A stretch of DNA of 64,000 nucleotides from NCBI GenBank assembly GCA_964348095.1, contig CAYGBK010000011.1, positions 10,681-74,680 of the forward strand, read 5' to 3'. A model generated the notes under the pieces. The model had not been told where the DNA came from. It saw only the letters and a list, made by a program, of their open reading frames with translations, and ran no database searches. This document shows, piece by piece, positions 60,587 to 64,000 of this stretch; within the stretch, counting starts at the first letter, position 1; each line of letters begins with the position of its first letter. The stretch comes from WVXP01 sp964348095. GTDB lineage: Bacteria > Desulfobacterota > BSN033 > WVXP01. A program made the translations under genes and the position numbers.

Positions 60587-60772
60587 ATGGCTGAGATCAA
60601 TATGCCCCATCCGGATCACGAGCACCATCTCTGTCTCCTCATGAATTTTGACTACATCGGTACCAACAAAAACGAGTATAAGAACCTCGTGCGAAACGCC
60701 AAGTACGTGTGCCTCAACTGTGGTCGGACTGCGGCAAGCGAAAAGAATCTCTGTGCACCTGAAGAGTTGTAG
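60587..60772 (+). CDS. Small conserved-looking zinc-ribbon-like protein
   Basis: 61 residues with a His-rich start (HPDHEHHLCLLM) and a C-terminal CLNCGRTAASEKNLC motif, giving Cys42, Cys45 and Cys54 plus Cys57-region context; together with the histidines these could bind a metal. GCAAGG precedes the ATG. It resembles small uncharacterised proteins I recall from sulfate-reducing Desulfobacterota, without a known role. It is not in an obvious operon. Confidence 0.6.
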   Translation: MAEINMPHPDHEHHLCLLMNFDYIGTNKNEYKNLVRNAKYVCLNCGRTAASEKNLCAPEEL

Positions 60773-60845
60773 AAATCTCCTCTGTCTGTTCGGTTCCGGC
60801 AGGAATAAGTGTCGGGCAGTCAGGAGACGAGAGAGGCCCCGAGGC

Positions 60846-61094
60846 TCATCCCTCCATATCGACAGCCTCCAGTTTCCAGGTCATATATTCAGCATTGTAG
60901 ACGAGCTGAAAGGCGTTTGCTCCATCTGACACCCCGAAGTGATAGATTGCCGCCCTTCCCTCTCGGTCCTTCCAGTTGAAAGTGATCTCCTTGATGGGAT
61001 AGGCCACTCCTCTCCACAGAAAACGGAGCGGTTTGACCCGCCCCTGGCAAAATAGCGCAAGGACCTCCACCGGTTCTGCAACAGAATAGATCAT
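60846..61094 (-). CDS. Small uncharacterised protein (82 aa)
   Basis: A basic/aromatic small protein: PLRFLWRGVAYPIKEITFNW followed by an antiparallel-strand-like tail (YHFGVSDGANAFQLVYNAE). The RFxWxGxxYxVxEI pattern recalls small DUF6504-like proteins, but the link is tentative. ATG 61094 has a strong GGGAGGGAG before it, which supports translation. Convergent with the 61-residue gene. Confidence 0.55.
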   Translation of the reverse strand: MIYSVAEPVEVLALFCQGRVKPLRFLWRGVAYPIKEITFNWKDREGRAAIYHFGVSDGANAFQLVYNAEYMTWKLEAVDMEG

Positions 61095-61219
61095 CTCTCC
61101 CTCCCTTAGTAGATGTCGCATTTTATGGCCCGAGGGTGATTCACCTTAAAGAAGACGGGCGGGACCAAGCTTCTCTATTATACTAAACATATGTATACAT
61201 TTCAAGCGTCTTTTTTTGA

Positions 61220-61531
61220 AATGGGGGACGTTGTTGAATTTGTTGAACAACTGTGAAATGGGGGACGTTACAAGAAAATGCACACAAAGCACTACTCAGT
61301 GACGGGGTCATAACCCAGCAGACGCGCCTCAATTCTCCTTTGACTTTTCAGGCGCCATCGCGAGCTTAATTCTGGCATTAATTCAAATATATTGGATAAA
61401 ATGGTCGAAGGATTTTGCGATTCCTGTGGCAGACATGCCACCCCATCTCGGCGTTTCCACTTAGGCGAATTCCAAAGCCTTCAAACGACCACTCCTAGAG
61501 TAAGTCAACAAATTCAACAACGTCCCCTATT
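61220..61531. mobile_element. MITE-like element with 27-bp terminal inverted repeats
   Basis: The left end (61220-61246, AATGGGGGACGTTGTTGA...) is an inverted copy of the right end (61505-61531) with one mismatch. The left end is echoed by a partial direct copy at 61256-61268. The ~310-bp interior has no open frame, so it is non-autonomous. The GGGGACGTTGTTGA motif resembles ends I associate with REP-type transposase surroundings in related genomes, but that is recollection. The 419-bp gap between the flanking genes has no other content seen. Confidence 0.6.
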
Positions 61532-62146
61532 CTTACGGTCGTAATGGCGTTTTGCTTTTGCTCTGTTTCCACAATCCTTCATATCACACCATCGTCGGCT
61601 TATGTTTCGGCTCATGTCCAGAAAGAGAAAGCCACATCCCCGGTCGTCCGCGCATTCCCCCACCCTAGCTAGCTTCCCAGAGGTCAACAGATCGGCCATC
61701 GATCGTGCCACAGGCCAGATCATTCGGTCAAGAGCAGTCTCGTCTCCGCCCCATACCCAAACAAATCTCCCGGCCACTCCGGTAATCTGCAATCGGGCCA
61801 AGGCCTGTGATAGGGTCTGGTTCAATATGGCGAGATCCCCATCGTCCGGTGGACGATCGCCTGCAACTGCCGAAAGGACCCGATAGATTGCCTCCCGGAG
61901 CGCAATGGCCCGCTTGAGAACCTCAGCTGCCTCCGCCGATCGGCGGACCGACTCTTGGGAGAGTTGCCGGGCCTCACGATCCATAAGGATACCTGCATGC
62001 TGGGCCCACGAAACCAAATCGGAATAGCTATTGAGCTTTTCCGTCGGATCGTCTCTTGCGTGCCACTCTGCCGTGTTGGCAAAGTCCAGACATAACCGTT
62101 CTGTTTCTAGATTGCTGGTATCTGCGGATTTTTCATTTTCAGCCAT
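61514..62146 (-). CDS. CGNR zinc-finger transcriptional regulator (ABATE domain)
   Basis: 210 residues. The N-terminal ABATE-type domain begins ERLCLDFANTAEWHARDDP. The C-terminal CGNR zinc finger reads CADDRGCGFLFLDMSRN then RWCDMKDCGNRAKAKRHYDR. The four zinc Cys are present. The last codons (N-R-G-R-C-stop) are read from the right inverted repeat of the MITE-like element, so the original C terminus was replaced, probably without harm because the finger is complete. ATG 62146 follows GGAGGAATGG. It is divergent from a strong promoter with a palindromic site. Confidence 0.85.
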   Translation of the reverse strand: MAENEKSADTSNLETERLCLDFANTAEWHARDDPTEKLNSYSDLVSWAQHAGILMDREARQLSQESVRRSAEAAEVLKRAIALREAIYRVLSAVAGDRPPDDGDLAILNQTLSQALARLQITGVAGRFVWVWGGDETALDRMIWPVARSMADLLTSGKLARVGECADDRGCGFLFLDMSRNISRRWCDMKDCGNRAKAKRHYDRKNRGRC

Positions 62147-62195
62147 ACCATTCCTCCGCGTTTTGCCATCACTTATTATAACCATCAAAAAACAC

Positions 62196-62224
62196 TTGAC
62201 AGGTTAGAAAAGTTGGTCTATAAT
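62196..62224 (+). promoter_or_regulatory. Consensus sigma-70 promoter
   Basis: Perfect TTGACA (62196-62201), 17-nt spacer, perfect TATAAT (62219-62224), pointing away from the CGNR regulator gene. Such full-consensus promoters are normally held down by a repressor; a palindrome overlaps it. Confidence 0.75.
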
Positions 62225-62246
62225 ATAACCAGTAAATATATTATAG
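62218..62246. promoter_or_regulatory. Palindromic operator over the consensus promoter
   Basis: A perfect 10-bp inverted repeat, CTATAATATA (62218-62227) and TATATTATAG (62237-62246), with a nine-base spacer. It covers the -10 box and start point. CAGGTTAGA occurs directly on both sides (62200-62208 and 62247-62255). The divergent CGNR protein is the obvious candidate to bind it. Confidence 0.55.
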
Positions 62247-62334
62247 CAGGTTAGAGGATGTTCGTCAACGCTACAGAGAGCAAACGCCTGGCTTGGGGCG
62301 CGAGCAAAGGGTGCCAAGAGAGAGGAGGTCCAAG

Positions 62335-62565
62335 ATGACAAACGGATGGATCATATGGAAATTATCAAGAATGGAACAGGAAGATATCCTCAGAGAAGCT
62401 CAAATGTTTCGCCTTTTGGAGCAAGGTCGCTCTCGTCGAAGAAAGCGACATGGTGGCCTTTCTGTTCTGCTGGGTAAACTAGACGAATTGCTTTTCAGTT
62501 GGGCAGAGTCATCTACCTTCGGACCGAATATAGGCTGGCGGTGGAAAACTCGCGGATCGCCATAG
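62335..62565 (+). CDS. Small ORF behind the consensus promoter (76 aa)
   Basis: It begins MTNGWIIWKLSRMEQEDILR, has a basic patch (GRSRRRKRHGG) and ends in a Trp-rich tail. AGAGGAGG six bases before ATG 62335 is a strong ribosome site, and the gene lies directly downstream of the regulated promoter. No family recognised. The C-terminal third may be reading into decayed sequence. Confidence 0.45.
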   Translation: MTNGWIIWKLSRMEQEDILREAQMFRLLEQGRSRRRKRHGGLSVLLGKLDELLFSWAESSTFGPNIGWRWKTRGSP

Positions 62566-62687
62566 AGCAGGCGAGCTCTCCTTTGGTATCAAGTGACCCA
62601 TGCTCCCGGCTACGGTTTAGACTCATGCCCATGAACAGACAGTAGAGTAAATCGGATTTTGAATGGGCGTACATGGAGGTGATCATG

Positions 62688-63137
62688 CTACAGGTGGTGA
62701 ATGAACTTATTGGCATCTCGATTGTTGTGAGTCCGATAGTGATTTTGAGTGTGCTCTTAAACGACCGTGACCACCGAGAATCAAAGCTAAGAAGTAATGT
62801 ACTGGCGCAGATCAACTCTCGTAATCTCCGCGGCCTTTTTGCAATCGAGACTCGATGTGCCCTTCTTTTGCGGAGGACCGTCATCCGAGTCGACATGTGG
62901 GGTTGTTCTGACAAACAGATCTGCGAAATCATCAGACGGTTATCCCTTGGACTATCGCAAGTTGTTCAAGAAAAAACCCTTCTTAGATTCTCCACAGAGA
63001 CCCCTTGGACGATGATGGTAAAACTATCCCCCATAAGAGGCAAACCCATCGGCCATCGAGAGGTTCCGCACTGTGGAGTATTTGCCCAGTTGGAGCCGAG
63101 GATCTTAAAAATGGCTCGGTGTAATTGTCAAACATAG
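62688..63137 (+). pseudogene. Remnant of a BON-domain protein
   Basis: The first ~90 residues read like the junction of two BON domains: a VVNELIGISIVV stretch, then RESKLRSNVLAQINSRNL and SDKQICEIIRRLSLGLSQVV, which resemble the start and end of a BON repeat. The in-frame sequence before the ATG (SDFEWAYMEV) also looks like the end of a BON domain but is cut by an amber stop, and the C-terminal ~50 residues fit nothing. This suggests decay. GGAGGTGATC directly before ATG 62688 is a near-ideal ribosome site, so a truncated product cannot be ruled out. Confidence 0.4.
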
Positions 63138-63561
63138 GAGGGTCATCACCAGTAGAAAAGCATCTTCATTTGGCAAAAGAACCTAGGATGGACAATGGGA
63201 TGATCACTTCGCCAAGGTCACAGTGCAAAGGGACGGGGTCAAATCTTAAATTATAAGCTAACCGGTAGTCCCGCAGGCAGTTAGACCTTTTAACTGGCCC
63301 TTGTTTGCCTATCGTCTCATGAACAACCACGACCACTAGCAAAATCATAAAGAAGCCGCCATCCTGAACTGATAATTCAATACCCGACCCCGATCCTGGG
63401 GCGAAATTTTCAGTTATCCTTCATCCTTCCGGAAAACTACTATGTTTCCGATCATAAAATCCATGGTTGACCCTATTGTTTACCAACTGAAAAAAAGAGT
63501 ATCTTAAACTAGTTAGTAAGTGTTCAAGCGGTTAAGAAATCAGAGAAAGGAGGAAATCAAA
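63138..63561. other. Intergenic region before the OsmC-like gene
   Basis: 424 bases without a believable gene. Contains a GACGGGGTCAAATCTTAAAT motif at about 63222-63247, reminiscent of mobile-element-associated intergenic sequence, but no paired end is visible. No convincing promoter identified. Confidence 0.35.
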
Positions 63562-64000
63562 ATGGCCGAAGGAAAAATCTTAAACGGTGTGGATGTAGAT
63601 GCGGTCAAAGGTTTGATTAACGCCGTAAGTGAAAAACCGGACCTTGCCAAGTCCAAATTCCGAGCCAAAAACGAATGGATCGACGGGGGGCACAATCGCA
63701 CCACCGTCACCGGTTTTTACAGTGCTGGTCAGGAGATTTCCCATACTGGACCATTTGTCTTGGATGCAGACGAACCCCCTATTCTGGCGGGAAAAGATCA
63801 AGCAGCGAATCCTGTAGAGCACCTTCTGAATGCTCTAGCAACTTGAATGACTACCACCATGGTCTACCATGCCGCAGTTCGCGGTATAAAGTTGGAAGAA
63901 GTGGAATCGGAGTTGGAGGGCGATCTTGACCTCAGGGGCTTCTTTGCAATCTCAGACGAAGTCAGGCCGGGGTATCAGGAAATCCGGGCAAATTTCAAAG
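63562..64000 (+). CDS. OsmC-family protein, candidate selenoprotein, 3' end beyond window
   Basis: 146 residues visible, running off the right edge. OsmC/Ohr-family proteins are Cys-based peroxidases or related redox proteins. The first 94 residues end PVEHLLNALAT, then TGA (63844-63846), then the same frame continues MTTTMVYHAAVRGI and VESELEGDLDLRGFF, the normal continuation of the family. The family consensus here is LAGC(L/M)TTT, so TGA sits exactly where the peroxidatic Cys belongs. A hairpin fitting bacterial SECIS rules follows. OsmC-like selenoproteins have been reported from deltaproteobacteria. Start ATG 63562 has AAAGGAGG upstream. The alternative, a nonsense mutation at the active Cys, is less likely because the downstream frame is intact. 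Confidence 0.78.
63869..63887 (+). promoter_or_regulatory. Candidate bacterial SECIS hairpin
   Basis: ATGCCGC (63869-63875) pairs with GCGGTAT (63881-63887): 7 bp including one G-T, loop AGTTC. The loop starts 30 bases after the TGA and has G as its second base. Both features fit the published bacterial SECIS description (loop of 3-14 nt, G among the first two loop bases, 16-37 nt from the UGA). Confidence 0.6.

Noticed and set aside
63222..63247. GACGGGGTCAAATCTTAAAT motif as a mobile-element end
   Set aside because: Only one end was found in the window, with no paired repeat or transposase.
1..64000. CRISPR arrays, prophage or complete insertion sequences
   Set aside because: No regularly spaced direct repeats, integrase, phage structural genes or transposase ORFs were seen.

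Overview
The window reads as a chromosomal piece of an anaerobic bacterium of the Desulfobacterota (former Deltaproteobacteria) type. The reasons are a housekeeping block of the kind seen in that group (ftsH, folP with a long N-terminal extension, glmM, acpS, nnrDE, tsaE, lysC, cimA), followed by strictly anaerobic chemistry: glutaconyl-CoA decarboxylase alpha subunit, aldehyde:ferredoxin oxidoreductase, corrinoid methyltransferases, two molybdenum hydroxylases, a reductive-dehalogenase-like protein, and an OsmC-family gene with an in-frame TGA that looks like selenocysteine. This placement is inferred from gene content only; no rRNA is present.

Layout. 1-2.4 kb: an uncharacterised Cys-rich protein runs off the left edge on the minus strand; then tRNA-Val(CAC) and the first copy of a ~510-bp non-coding repeat. 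2.5-19.5 kb (plus strand): sedoheptulose-7-phosphate isomerase homologue, deoxyhypusine-synthase-like protein, MenA-type prenyltransferase, CPBP protease, Ppx/GppA, FtsH, FolP, GlmM, AcpS, NnrDE, bifunctional-nuclease-family protein, TsaE, LysC, CimA and ComEA-like protein. 19.5-23.2 kb: gcdA, repeat copy 2, a radical SAM protein and a PilZ protein.

23.5-60.4 kb is a catabolic island for imported small N-compounds. (a) XRE-cupin regulator, MttB-family methyltransferase, corrinoid protein and a three-subunit xanthine-dehydrogenase-type hydroxylase. (b) A Pot-type ABC importer whose genes flank a corrinoid protein and an MtmB homologue. (c) A Liv-type importer, facing a second corrinoid protein/MtmB pair. 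(d) A HisB-like protein, a zinc dehydrogenase and a cytosolic RdhA-like protein. (e) A sugar-type ABC importer, two class III aminotransferases, AOR, a second Mo hydroxylase and a second XRE-cupin regulator. The likely logic is uptake of methylated amines or N-heterocycles, transfer of methyl groups to corrinoid proteins, and oxidation, transamination or hydroxylation of the remaining skeleton. No methylcobalamin:tetrahydrofolate methyltransferase or RamA-type activase lies in the window, so those steps must be encoded elsewhere. Substrates are not determinable from sequence alone.

60.4-64 kb: small conserved proteins, a MITE-like inverted-repeat element that supplies the stop codon of a CGNR-type regulator, a textbook sigma-70 promoter with a palindromic operator, a decayed BON-like gene, and the OsmC-like candidate selenoprotein that runs off the right edge.

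The most notable observations are the OsmC-like selenoprotein candidate with a bacterial-type SECIS hairpin, two MtmB homologues with Tyr at the pyrrolysine position, the non-coding repeat whose two adjacent hairpins have complementary loops, and RNA hairpins just after the binding-protein gene in all three ABC importer clusters.
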